Source: Anthostomella pinea (Eukaryota > Ascomycota > Sordariomycetes > Xylariales > Xylariaceae). Taken from it: a DNA stretch of 64,000 bases. A program made the position numbers and the translations under genes. Shown here in pieces: positions 52,811 to 64,000 of this stretch. The notes below the pieces were generated by a model. That model saw only the letters and a program-made list of their open reading frames with translations. It was not told where the DNA came from and made no database searches. Position 1 is the first letter of the stretch, and every line of letters begins with the position of its first letter. The stretch lies in contig CAUWAG010000013.1 in NCBI GenBank assembly GCA_963556695.1, forward strand, positions 1,426,001 through 1,490,000. Direction: 5' to 3'.

Positions 52811-55800
52811 CTATTTGACTTCAACGAGTCCTAATAGCTGCAAAAACGAGCCAAATTTCGCCTTTGGCATGGCCTTGGTGAGGCCATTAGCTGGCATCTC
52901 GTCAGTACCAAGGAACTGCAGCAAGATGTGCTTAGCCTGAATTTCCTGGCGAATGTAGTGCTCTCACACTCGAATATGCTTCGTTCGGCGATGGAATTCG
53001 GTGTTCTGAGCCAGATGAATGGCTCCAGCACTATCAGAGTGCAATAGGAGGGTGTCCAGTGTGTATCCAAGCTCGTTCATCAGCTCTCGTAGCCAGGCAG
53101 CCTCCTTTACGGCTTCACTGATGGCATAATACTCTGATTCAACAGTAGATTGTGCCACAACAGTCTGTAGCTTTGAGGACCACGAGATAGCGCCTCCAGC
53201 AAAGGTGAATAGGTAGCCAGAGGTCGATTTGGCACCATCCTTGATGCTGCCAGTGTAACTAGCATCACAATAACCAAGTAGAAGGGATGGGATGATGCCA
53301 GTGACCTCATCAGAGGTCATTTTGGCGTATTCAGGGCCTCCGAAACGAATGCCCAAGTCCTTCGTGTTCCAGAGGTATCGAATGAGCCCTTGAGCCGCCG
53401 CAAGTTGTGCAGTTCTGGGGCAATGGAGGTACCGCGAAAGTACCCCCATTGAGAAGAAGATGTCAGGACGGGTATAGCATGCACGGAAATTCTCAGAGCC
53501 AATCAAGGATTGGTACTTGTGAGTTACCTCGGGCGAACCGCCATCCTCGGTGTCATCCTGGTCCATTTTCTCAACCGTTTGAGGCGAGATGGGTACGTTC
53601 ACACGCCCAGTTCGAGCCTGATCGAAGGCTTCAGCAGTGCGTTGAATGTACGTGCTCTGTGACAGCCACAAAGTCCTTTTTGCACGATCTCTGACGATTT
53701 TGACACCGAGAAAGTGCTGGATAGCGCCCAAATCCTTCATTTCGAAGGCAACAGAGAGATCCTGCTTGAACAGATCAACCTTAGAGCGATCAGTGCCCAG
53801 GATAAGGAAGTCATCCACGTAGCTAATCATAAAAATGCCATGTTCCTTGGAGTAGTAGACGGCGTTATCAGAGATCAGAGGCTTAAAGCCAAGGGTTTGA
53901 AGCAAGCCGCGAAGGCGCTTCTGCCACTGACGAGGGCTCTGCTTGAGGCTATACAGGGGCTTTTCGAGCTTGAGAATCATCCCTTGTCGCCAACCAATGG
54001 TGTTCTCTTCTGGATACATCTCAAAGTCATCCAGACCGTCAGGAGTCTCCATATAGATCTCCTCATCTAATTCTCCCATCAGGAAGGCCGAAACGGCGTC
54101 CATTTGGTCGAGCTCCCAATCCAGAATGGCTGAGAGAGCCAACAACAGTCTCCAGGTAGTTGTGCGCGTGCCAGAAGCTTGAGTCTCGAAGTAATCAAGA
54201 CCATGGCGCTACATAAACCCACAAGCAGTGATCCGATCCTTGTATCGAGCTGTTTCACCAGTAATCGGGTCCTTCTTGCGCTTGTAAACGTGACGAGAGG
54301 TCAAAAGCTTGCGATTTAGAGGAATTGCTGACCTCTAGAGCACCGAAAAGGTCTTATTACGCAGCAGCGCGCGTATCTCGAGATGAGTACCTTCTAACCA
54401 TTGAGGTGCTTCAACTGACGCCATCGCCTCCCAATAGTTAGAAGGTTCATCCGTTTCAGGAAGCGCTTGATCAGGGTCAGCAGAAGGCCAATTAACATGG
54501 GAAGCCTGAATTGTAGCATGTGGAGAGATCCCGGGAGTTGTAATCTCAGAAATATAATGGTTCTGCAACCCGCGGGTGCGCCCTCCGGATAACACGTTGC
54601 CAGGATCCATCCCAGCTTGTGATCGCAGTACTGGAGTCGGCCTCTGAGATAGATCTTGTTGGGGCGATTGGGATAATCCAATCGGCATATCCATTGGACC
54701 AATATCGGACTCAGAAATGCTGAGTGTCGATTGAGGGTCGCCGCCGCTATCATCGGATGCGACCAGTGAGATAACCGGAGTGCCTAAAGTAATGACGGGC
54801 TCAGAGACATTTATCCAGCCCTAATCTTTATTATCTGACTCATCCGATATATGCTGAAGATCGCTAGTGCCTTTTGAAGAAGATGGCTTCTTTAGATTGT
54901 CTTCCTTATAGATAGTTTGCTCGTAGTCGTCGAGTGTACCTTGGAAGTCTGAGAAGATATGGATTGATTCCACAGAAGCGACATACCCATCTAGAATTTC
55001 AAGATGGGCAGTAGTAATGACTGTTCGCGATTCAGGCAAGTAAACCTGATACTGATTAGAGCCAATTGAGCGAAGAATTCGCCCTTTTCTCGCATAAGGA
55101 GCCGTCTTGTTGCCTTAAACACGGCGCTGACGTGGCAGATGGACCACAGCAGCCTGCCCGATTGGCAGGAGATCGCTCAAATCAGGCTTGTTATCCTTGC
55201 CAGGAGTCAAATCGTCGAAGAAGACCTTATTTGGGGTCCTGTTATCCTTCTGGAGGAAGGAGGTGTAGCTCACGTTGAGCCGATCACACACCACAGGGCC
55301 AATAATCGGCCAGAGAGACTCTGGCAGCTTCATTTGCTCGATAACACTTCGAACAAACGAATGAATCACGCTGAGAGAGCGCTTTGCCACCCCATTTTGC
55401 TCAGGATTGTATGGAGCGCTTAGTTCAAACTCGATGCCTTTAGATCGACCCCATTTGACGAATTGGCGTACTCCGTGCCGTTAGCCAAGCGAAAACAACG
55501 AGGGTAGCGACCGTACTAGAGCTTCATCCGCTTGCAATAACAGATACAGATGTCTAAAGCCTCGCCTTTTTGCGCGTGAGGATGATATTCACGTTTTCGT
55601 GACTTGCCATCGACTAGCATCGTGGCTCATTTAGAACCATCATATCCTTTAGCTGAATGGTGCGCGGTATCAGTGTGAACCACGTCAAGGGCCTGATCAG
55701 GGTGTTCCTGCTCGATTCGGGAGACCATTCGACGGAGATTCGTCTCCAGACAGTCCAAGCAGGTAAATTCCTTTGCCAATTCGAGCGTATTTGGCGGTAG

Positions 55801-57600
55801 ATTGATGCCGTTGACGATTTTGGCCGTTTTAACAATATTGCCAATCGATTGGTGGCCTAACTTCGTGTGCCAGAGGTGAAGGAGCCTTATAGCCTCCCCT
55901 TTAGCCCTTAATTGGGCATCAGGATCACTCTCTTCCTCTCCTTCTGCTGGGAACAGATTGACGAATGCCTGCGGAGCGCGCATAATGTTGTAAACCTCCT
56001 TCTGTAGCGGTGGAGTGATTACCTTCACATACATGCAGTTGTGAAGGGATGTCACCCAGGCGCCAGCAGAGTCAAATAGATCTCGAATCATCAGATACCA
56101 ACCTTGACGATACAGCTGATCGCCAGAGAGGAGGTTGATCTGAAAGGAGGGTACGTAGAGCACTTCTATGATCAATCGAGTAACTCTTCTACCTTCAGAA
56201 GTGACGAAATCGATCTCCACGTCGCCAACACCAAGTGGTTGAACAGGGCCACCACCTGTAGCGATTGGGAGAAGGTCAGAGTCTATTCGGAGACGAATGA
56301 ACCACTTCCTGTAGTTGCAAATAAGAACCGTGGATCCAGAATCGAATAGCCATCGATCAGAGGCGGCAGAGATGGCGTAAGCGTGAGCTTCAGGTTGACT
56401 TTCAGGTTGAAAGGGGACATTAAGGTCAATATCCACCTGATTGGCGCCGCAAGAAACGTTAAAGTACGCTTCCTGTACTGTGACGTTGCTCACAGTTCTC
56501 GCGAGAGCGTCACCATGGTCTTTTGCGGCTGCAAAAGTCTCACGGCACCAGTGAGCAGCGGGAATAGTACCGCCAGCACCAGATGATCCCCTAGAAGAGC
56601 CGCTTGCAGCTCCCTTTAAAGCAGCTTGCAACACCTGCTTCAAGATGCATTGGTTGCAGCCACCGTGCCCCTTCTTCTTATTGAGCTCTCCACACTCAAA
56701 GCACCACACAACTGTAGTGTTTAAAGCGCCAGGATCCTTTTGATCAGGTTCCTGAGCGCCTCTGGAGCCTTTGTAGCCTCCTTTGCCCTTATTCTTGCCC
56801 TTGTTCTTCTTTTATTGCTTATTGCCGTTATTGGCGCCAGTAGGAGTGGTAGGAGTAGCAGGAAGGGCAGGAGATCGGCCCATATAGGTTGCAAAGGTCT
56901 CATCCTGCGATTTGCGGATATATATCTCCTCCTGAAGCTGATAGATGAGGTTCTCTGACGTGGAGTAGATTCCACGGTTATAATCCCGTGAGATTTCGCG
57001 GTGAAGGGTTGGAAAAGAGGCCCTGATCGCCGCTCGGAAGTTACAAATCCGACTCGTTGCAGAATAATCGATCTTCTGGCGCTCCATACGATCCATCAGA
57101 AGGCGGTAGCGCGCCATAAAGTCATCTCCATGATCGGAGTATCGAATCGCAGATAGATCGTCTAGGACCGACGATACCTGGTCGATTGTCATACCAGAAA
57201 AGGCACGACAAAGGGCAATCCAGATCTTCCTAGGGTCACGCAGGCCGGCGATGCGGTAACCCGCTTCCGGCTTGATATTTTGTGTGATCGAGAGATATAC
57301 GATTGCCTTTTGCGAGCTTGAAAACGTCTCGCTGGCAGGCTTCTTCTCGTTAGTCTCATCTTTAACCTTTGAAGAAGCCTTGCTCGAATGACCATCTATG
57401 TCGACAGCAGAGGTCTTGAGCGAATAGGGGACCTCATCGTCCTTCTTAATGGCCTCTTGGATAAGAGGCCACAGGTTAACTGCGGTCAGCAGTTGCTCCA
57501 CGTTTTGAGCCCAATTCTCCCAATTTTCCTGACCAACAAGCTTCTGAGAGTCCAGAAGCTTGATGATTACCTTGGAGGAGTGCTCGTTCGAGTCAGACAT
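52811..57600 (-). pseudogene. Copia gag-pol polyprotein, multiple stops
   Basis: Starts at the ATG at 57600 (gag-like, helical, with LYQLQEEIYIR). The protease block RWLFDSGSTVLICNY is near 56350. Integrase zinc finger (LWHTKLGHQSIGN..CLDC) and catalytic parts lie at about 55870-55200. RT has FMISYVDDFLILGTD (about 53830). RNase H has STVESEYYAISEA near 53140. At least eight in-frame stops are seen, including 56814-56812, 55629-55627, 54823-ish, 54337-ish and 52966-52964. Most fall where Gln is expected (CAA/CAG to TAA/TAG). One frameshift lies near 55465. The copy cannot encode a working polyprotein. Confidence 0.9.
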
Positions 57601-57781
57601 GATGGTGATGAGGGGATACAGTACGTGATAAGTGGCTTCCGATGTCAGGGAGCCTCTGTTATAAAGAACAGATTCGTATCCGGAGAACGGTAGAGGACTG
57701 CAACAATGACGGTAACTAATCCTCGTGAAGCAGTGAAGAAAGAGATAAATGATCAGCAGCAGAAGATCTGCAAAGGTCGTG

Positions 57782-57802
57782 ATCGAAAGCGAGATGCTAC
57801 CA
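57782..57802 (-). other. Copia primer-binding site
   Basis: The minus strand immediately after the 5' LTR begins TGGTAGCATCTCGC. TGGTAGC complements the usual 3' end of initiator tRNA-Met, as in Ty1. Confidence 0.6.
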
Positions 57803-58004
57803 TGTGAGATTTCAAACCGTTCTAGATTCAAAGGGAAGAGAAGAGAAGAAGATCTCTGGGGGAGAAGCCCCAATCTATGTGTACAGGTGTGCCATCAGGG
57901 TGACCAGATAATCATATGATAATGACGCCATCTGAATGTCCGGAAAGTATAAGCCCATTAGCGCATTCAGCCCCGAAAGCTTAAGCCTCGTATGATATCC
58001 AACA
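57803..58004 (-). repeat. Copia 5' LTR
   Basis: 202 bp; differs from the other LTR at about three sites (near 57871, 57942 and 57963). Confidence 0.95.
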
Positions 58005-58009
58005 GAAGG
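58005..58009. repeat. Target-site duplication of copia element, right (GAAGG)
   Basis: Matches 52511-52515. Confidence 0.9.
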
Positions 58010-58081
58010 TTTCGTTAGTCCACTCTATGGTCTCCCAATCTTCGCACATTCACGCTGCGCCCTCTTGCGTGACACGTCCAT

Positions 58082-58614
58082 ATGCCCAGCATGAATGAAC
58101 AGATCCGACAGTCGGGCTCCCTGATCTACAGAGCTTCATTCGTTGATTGTACTATTGTCATCTTGACCATCGCATTCCTGTCTCTGATCCGGACTCGGTA
58201 CTACCATAGACTCAACAGGGTTCCTGGCCCCTTTCTCGCCAGCCTGACCAGCCTCTGGAAATGGAATGCGGTTCGCCGAGAGAAAATGGCTTTCATCAAC
58301 GCGGAGTTGCACGAGAAGTACGGACCGCTGGTGCGAATAGGGCCTAATCACATCTCCGCCTCCAGCGCAGAATCGATTCGTGTGATCCATCGATCCAAGA
58401 ACGGTTTCACCAAGGTATACTTCGTCTACCTGTCTACGCCGGACTCATTACTTCTGTATATGCTGATCTATATCCTAGTCTGCCATGTATGGCATCTTGC
58501 AGCCGAAATTTGAGGGCGTCGACCTGCACAATATCTTCTCAACCTAGAATGCAGAGTACCACGCCGCTCTCAAGCGCACGATGGGGCCTCTGTACACGAC
58601 CTCAACGAGCCTCA
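58082..58614 (+). pseudogene. Cytochrome P450 N-terminal fragment, cut by LINE C
   Basis: Exons 58082-58414 and 58479-58614, with intron GTATAC...CCTAG. There is an N-terminal membrane anchor (about residues 22-38), then the proline-rich hinge NRVPGPFLASLTSLW, LHEKYGPLVRIGPNHIS and, after the splice, SAMYGILQPKFEGVD. This is the usual first quarter of a fungal microsomal P450. A TAG at 58545-58547 interrupts the segment before AEYHAALKR. Coding sequence then ends where LINE C begins. The heme-binding Cys domain is not in the window, so it may lie beyond LINE C. Confidence 0.85.
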
Positions 58615-58742
58615 CAAAAACAACTATTTTTCTTGGCGCCCCGCTGTTAGGGCGCAACCTTGATATTTGCACTAAAGTAGGCACTTCTCTCAGTAACTGA
58701 CTATCTCTGCCAAGGCACAAGAGAATTTTTCTCACAAGCCGG

Positions 58743-60320
58743 ATGGCACCCTTCCAGGACGGGCCCCCAAACACGTTCATGGCCGTCCCAAAGACGACCA
58801 CCAGCGGCGTGCTCAAATCCCCGGCCCCTAGAAAGACATAGGGCCCGGCAACTCGGAGCAGGCTCCGCCAGGCGCTGCTTGACGACATCAGCAGCAGCCT
58901 GTCACAGGTCTCTGAGGCTGACTTCACCGTTATTTCCCCTCTGAAAGGAAAATCCCGAAATATCAATGACAGCAGCACCACTGGAATGAAACGGCCTCAA
59001 TTGAACGAAATCTCGACAGACCAAGCCATTACACACGATATAGAGAATAAAACCTCCTCCTCAAAGTGCCAGGACCAAGTTGCCAGAATACTGGCTAAAG
59101 ACAAGCACCTTTATGAAGCCAGGATGACAATGTTTCAAGAGTGTGCTGCAGCGATTGATAAGATATTTGAGAAAGCTGGAACCGAACTATACTTTCATGC
59201 CAAGGAGTTCAGTGCTTTCTTCTCTAAATGTCTGAGCGAGTGGCTGGAAACCCGAGATCTGCCCAAAAAGAAGACCATCCCTGGGGGGATAGGGATGGTA
59301 AAGCCCACCATGACCTTTGCCCAAGCTGTCTCCTTTAGCCAACGACAGTATCCACGGACAGTCAATACTACCATGGAGAAAACACAGCCTGGCGCCCGCA
59401 TCACTACCAACCAACTGAAAAAGAAACAGGATGATCTCCGGGTCTTTGTCCGCATGGATAATAGCCATCTAGAGCCTTACGGAATAAAGTCTACACTGAA
59501 CAGAAGACTTAAGCTCCACCCTCAAGAGCTTAGAGAAGTGACCCGGTGCCCCTCCGGATTTACCTTACACTTAAGGGACAAGCCAACTCAGGCTAAGCTT
59601 CTGGCTTTCCAAGAAGAAATCACCGATATTCTCAAGGCAGAAAAGATCGAAACCCACACGGTCTGGTATCACTATAAGGTCGATGGATGCCCAAGAAAGG
59701 TCATCAGTGCAGAAGGATTGATAATCGACATTACCGACACTATTGTTGCCGATAAAGTTGAAGCCCAAACAGGCGACAGACCTCTGAGGTGCATACTATC
59801 AAAGAACACGACTGATTCTGATCCAGAAACCACGTGGATAATCTCTCTGCCCAGTGCAGCAAGGAAACCATTCACGCTTTTTGCCCACTTAATGACCTCA
59901 AGGTATATTCAATACACCCCCAAGGTTCACCAGTGTGCAAGCTGCTTCAGATACCATGGTAGGAATTACCGATGCAAAAAGCAAGTATGTGCACACTGCG
60001 CCAACACAGTACACCAGGGAGAGTGCGAAAAACCAATCCCAAAGTGTGTTAACTGCAAAGGACCTCATGCTGCCAATTTCAATAAATGCCCTGCCCGCCC
60101 CAAGGTTGTGAAAGGTACCATCCATAAGCACACATGGGAGCAAATCCAGGAAATAAGGCTAGCCGGGGAAAGAGCCAGATCCAAGGCCTTCAATGAAGCA
60201 GGCAGAAACCAAGCTAGGTCAACACCCAGCAACAATAACAAAGACACCACAATGCAAATCGACACAACAGATACAACTCATCCCAGAGATGCCGATACCA
60301 TTGTTGTCAGTCAATGTTAG
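58743..60320 (+). pseudogene. LINE C ORF1
   Basis: Same length as LINE A ORF1 (526 codons including stop) with an early TAG at 58839-58841. From 58986 the frame is open to the end and keeps the zinc-knuckle region. Confidence 0.88.
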
Positions 60321-63300
60321 GTACATCAAACGAAACACATCGACACAGGTATCTAATTATCCATTCTGTGAATACAGCAGGAGGACAAAAGAGTGCAGGC
60401 CCTACAGAGTTAGCTATCAACCTGGCTGACTATAAAGGAGAACAAACAGACATCATTCTGATGCAAGAGCCCTGGATTGGCATACCACCAGGCAGGAAAA
60501 TGGGAGTAAAGACACACCCCAATTACAATATATACTCCCCAATGGATTCCTGGGACAGCGACAGTACACGGCCCAGATCTCTTATCTATGTGAGAAAACA
60601 CCTTTAAGGGGATTAATTTCGGCCCTATGCTACACAAGATATCACCTGGGTTAAGGTACAAGGCATTACATTTGCCAGTGTCTACTGGTCATGTGACAAC
60701 CCATAAGAAGTAGATGATATTCTAGAAGTATGGACTCCACCTTTTGGCTGCGTTATAGCTGGAGATTTCAATGCTGGCGACACATCCTGGGACTCGAGCA
60801 ATCCAGGATATCATGGTGGTGTCATACTTGCACAGACTATGGCAGACCACGGACTGGATCTGATTTCTGAACCAGATGTCCCAACACATGATGACAGAGA
60901 TGTACTAGATCTGGTGTTCTCAGATGTCCCCATGGCCGAAGCCTCAGTGAATGATGCACTCCAGTGCACTTCAGATCATAAGACATTACGAATAGTTGTC
61001 CCAATTCAGGGAGATCTAGACCGAGTCCCCAAGACCAATCATTAGATAGTACCGAACGATAAACTATAAGAGCTGGCAGACAATGTCCAAACCAGGATTC
61101 ATGAACTCCCCCGGCTGGGTGTATCCCCTGGCCAGGTAGATACCTTTACACAAAGCTTGATCAACATGATCCAAGGCTGTATCAGGACAGTGGGCAAGAA
61201 GCCCCGTCAATCTAGGCCCACTGCTTGGTGGAATGATGACTGCAAAGCAGCTGTTCAGACATACAGTGTCACGGAACAGCTGGCAGCTCAGGACGAAGAT
61301 GCCCATCTATTACTCCAGATGAATAAGAATCTACTGGTGAGGAGGGAAGAAGGATCAGAACCACCAGCCAATTCTGGTGAGGGATTAGATCTTCAATCCC
61401 GCTCCACAATTATCTATAGTGAGTGCAGCGGGGCAACGCGTCCACCCCACCAGATCACCTGATGAGCGCACGTACCACCGTGAATGGAGGGATGGATGTC
61501 AGATCCATCACATACAGGGCCCTTTCTAAACAGACTACAAGCCAAGAAGGGCGGAATTCAGCCCGACGGGAATTTCGCCGTGTGATTCGGAAAGCTAGGA
61601 GAGAGTACTGGCAGACTCTAATTGATTCAGCAACTGAGCCAAAGGACCTATACAGAATTGTCTCTTGGCACAAGCTATCAGCAGGATTGCGTTCCCCTCC
61701 AATCATCATGGGAGACCAAATATTCGAGTCACAAGAGAGCAAGGTAAATATATTATGCTCAGCCACGCTTAAACGAAGTACCTCAGACAACAATATTATC
61801 GACCCCTGGTCTGCTCAGATCACACAACCCAAGCCATACATCCCCCTTGAATACCATGTCGGACTGGAAAAGGATGAAGGGTGCACTATAGGGACCAAGA
61901 GCAACTCCCCGGGAGTAAACACCCTCACAGTACGGATTTTGAAAGCGTGCTGGCCTGTCATTAGGAAATATATCAGAGCCCTTTCCAGACCTGTCTACAG
62001 ATTGGACACCACCCTAAACCATTCAAAGTAGCTGAGGTGGTAATGATCCCAAAACCAGGAAAGAAAGACTACTCTAATCCCAGGGCCTACAGACCAATAT
62101 CGTTATTGTCGTGTCTTGGCAAAGGCCTAGGACGACTCATCGCAAAAAGAATTACCTGGTTTATTGTTAAACTTGGAATTCTAGCTCCACAACATTTTGG
62201 AGCTCTACCAAAACGCTCTGCCACTGACCTGGTAGCTGCACTCATACACGATATTGAGCAGGCCCTCGACCAAGGCCTCGTTACAACAGTAGTCATGTCA
62301 GATGTGAAAGGGGCCTTTGATGCTGCCCTAATGGGACGGCTGGTGGTTCGCATGAGAGAACAGGGCTGGCCGGGCTTTCTCATAAGATGGGTCCAGTCAT
62401 TCATATCCGAGCGGTCCACAAGGGTTCGGTTGAAGGTATTGTGACCGATATCAAAGCTCTCACTTGTTGGCTACCACAAGGCTCACCAGCCTCTCCAATC
62501 CTTTACATGCTGTATACAGAGCCAATCTGTGCCCGACTTGGTATAAAAAAGAGACGCTTTGGATATACAGACAACCTAGCGACTCTCTGCATTGGAAAGA
62601 ACCTTAAGAAAACAGTTATAGAGGCTTCTGAAAATCTTTATTTGCTCAGTCAATAGGGACATAACAATGCTATTGAATTTGACCCTGACAAAACTGAGAT
62701 TATACACTTCTTAAGGAAAAAGAACTCAGACAGCCCTCCAGTCCGCCATGAGACAATGAACAAAACAGCAAAGGACTCCATGCGATGGCTGGGTGTCTTC
62801 CTGGATAGAAAACTAAACTTCAAAAATCACGTTTCCTACTGGGCTAAGAAAGCTAATAAGGTAGCAAATCACCTTCCAGGACTATGCAACACAGTCAAAG
62901 GACTTCCAGTAAAGTCAACCAAGAGGGCTGTGAAAACTTGTGTTATTCCTATTCTTACACATGGCCTGGAGGCCTGGTACCCAGGAATGGAAAAAATTAG
63001 GAGCTTAGGTGGGACATCAGCATGTCGCATTAAGGGGCTTCTTAGAACAATAGATGCTGTACTACGAACGGCAATCAGAGCTATCTTGCCAGTCTGGAAA
63101 ACACACCCTGGACATATCCTATACTTTGAATCGCAGATTCCCCCAGCAGGAGTTCTTGCAGAGTCAATAAGACAATGTCACAGCCTCCAATTAGGACGAA
63201 TAGACCAGAGACACCCTTTTGTTGGCAGGCTCCAAATACAAGCTCGCAAGAATCCAATAAGGCTACAAAGGAGCTTCCAGCTAGTCCCTGACTTCCAGAG

Positions 63301-63896
63301 ACCAATACTCACCAAAGCCATTATGGAAGAAGCCCCCAGTCCATAAAGACAAAGACAAAGAAACAGAGCTCTTCAAGCAATGGCTACAGGAAAGAAATGC
63401 GAGCACTGACCTTGTCATCTATTCAGATGGATCACAATTGGAGGACCAAGGCACAACCCGCACTGGATGGGGCTATACCATCAGGAAAGGCAGCACTACA
63501 CAAGAAGTATACCAGGGAAAGGGCAGACTTCTCCAAGCAGAAGTAGTAGATACTGAAGTCCATGGTGCTCTCCAAGGTCTTGTAGCAACCAGGGCAATTG
63601 GACACGGAAAACAGCTATATGTCTGCCTGAACAACACGTCAGTGGTAAATGGGCTCAATGGGACTCCACTTGAGACATCACAGAACATTTTTCTACGATT
63701 TCAAGAACTTGCCACAGCACACACTCCTGGAATGACTGTCAAGTGGATTCCTGGACACAGAGATATTGATGGCAATAAAGCTGCCGACACACTAACAAAA
63801 GAGGATATCATGTTAAAAACAGACATAACAAACCTTCCTATAATCTCTTGGGTCAAGAGAGATCTCAAAAGAAAAGGCAAGAAAGAGTTCAACTAA
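60314..63896 (+). pseudogene. LINE C ORF2, stops, frameshifts and LTR insertion
   Basis: Endonuclease, RT and RNase H are all recognisable. The frame is broken by stops from 60605 on, by frame changes near 61985 and 62435, and by the 246-bp insertion at 61267. The RT catalytic box reads FGYTDNL. The part from about 62890 to 63896 is almost identical to the LINE B 3' part. Confidence 0.9.
61267..61512. mobile_element. Solo LTR (246 bp) inside LINE C, TACAG duplication
   Basis: Absent from LINES A and B at the same place. It starts TGTCACGGAAC and ends CCATCACA (TG...CA), flanked by TACAG at 61262-61266 and 61513-61517. The size, ends and 5-bp duplication fit a solo LTR, probably of a gypsy-type element; the parent element is not in the window. 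Confidence 0.8.
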
Positions 63897-64000
63897 TGGT
63901 AGAAAGACCAATCAGAATCTAGGTATCAAGAAGTATACTCACATGCAGTAACTGAAAGAAACTTTATATCTTTTAAGAGGAGTACTTTACACAGACTTCT

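Larger units (their letters stand above)
52516..58004 (-). mobile_element. Ty1/copia LTR retrotransposon, complete boundaries, decayed coding region
   Basis: 5489 bp, read on the minus strand. Two 202-bp LTRs start TG and end CA and are flanked by the 5-bp duplication GAAGG. Domain order gag, protease, integrase, RT, RNase H is that of copia. Directly inside the 5' LTR, the minus strand at 57802 downward reads TGGTAGC, a primer site of the initiator-Met half-tRNA type used by Ty1. A purine stretch GAGAGGG lies beside the 3' LTR (52720-52727). The LTRs differ at about three positions, so insertion or gene conversion is recent. Confidence 0.95.
58615..64000 (+). mobile_element. Tad-like LINE C, mutated, running off the window
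   Basis: Same family as A and B, but its first 12 bases are missing relative to A. It begins inside the P450 gene and continues past base 64,000 in the RNase H-distal region, so its 3' tail is not seen. Relative to LINE A it has many C-to-T and G-to-A changes, with stops from CAA to TAA (60605-60607) and TGG to TAG (62654-62656). It carries the conserved leader hairpin and a solo LTR insertion. Confidence 0.93.

Noticed and set aside
1..64000. CRISPR array, bacterial operon or prophage
   Set aside because: No regularly spaced repeats or bacterial gene layout; introns and tRNA introns show nuclear fungal DNA.

Overview
The window looks like nuclear DNA of a filamentous ascomycete (Pezizomycotina, perhaps Sordariomycetes). 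The evidence is short introns (about 50-115 bp) with GTATGT/GTGAGT-type donors and CTAAC-like branch points, the gene families present (SUR2, tRNase Z, GT71 mannosyltransferase, LAMMER kinase, sideroflexin), Tad-like LINEs, and C-to-T/G-to-A decay of repeats that resembles repeat-induced point mutation (RIP). All gene models were read by eye; no alignment or database search was run.

Bases 1-31,750 are a housekeeping arm: a partial sphingolipid C4-hydroxylase, a long-form tRNase Z, a flavin-reductase-like gene of uncertain structure, a type II membrane glycosyltransferase-like protein, an ABHD12-like hydrolase, an RRM-like protein, a two-domain ABM-like protein, a class II aldolase, an Mnn2-type mannosyltransferase, a glutamine-synthetase-like relic, a large disordered protein, a six-exon LAMMER kinase and a sideroflexin. 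Two intron-containing tRNA genes, Arg(UCG) and Phe(GAA), lie at 32.1 and 34.2 kb.

Bases 35,000-64,000 are transposon-dominated. A full-length Tad-like LINE on the minus strand (B, 35,689-46,911) is split by a second full-length plus-strand LINE (A, 37,360-42,957) flanked by a 13-bp target duplication. B abuts and truncates a phenylalanine/aromatic ammonia-lyase gene. Next come a dimethylallyltryptophan-synthase-type prenyltransferase pseudogene, an intact-boundary Ty1/copia element (52,516-58,004, 202-bp LTRs, GAAGG duplication) and a cytochrome P450 fragment cut off by a third LINE (C, 58,615 to the window end). LINE C itself carries a 246-bp solo LTR.

The ammonia-lyase, prenyltransferase and P450 remnants read as a former specialised-metabolite locus that has been inactivated. 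The lyase has lost the serine of its Ala-Ser-Gly cofactor triad, the prenyltransferase has an in-frame stop and a 3' frameshift, and the P450 has a stop plus a LINE insertion. The LINE copies are mosaics: long near-identical tracts switch abruptly to diverged, RIP-like sequence, which suggests ectopic gene conversion.
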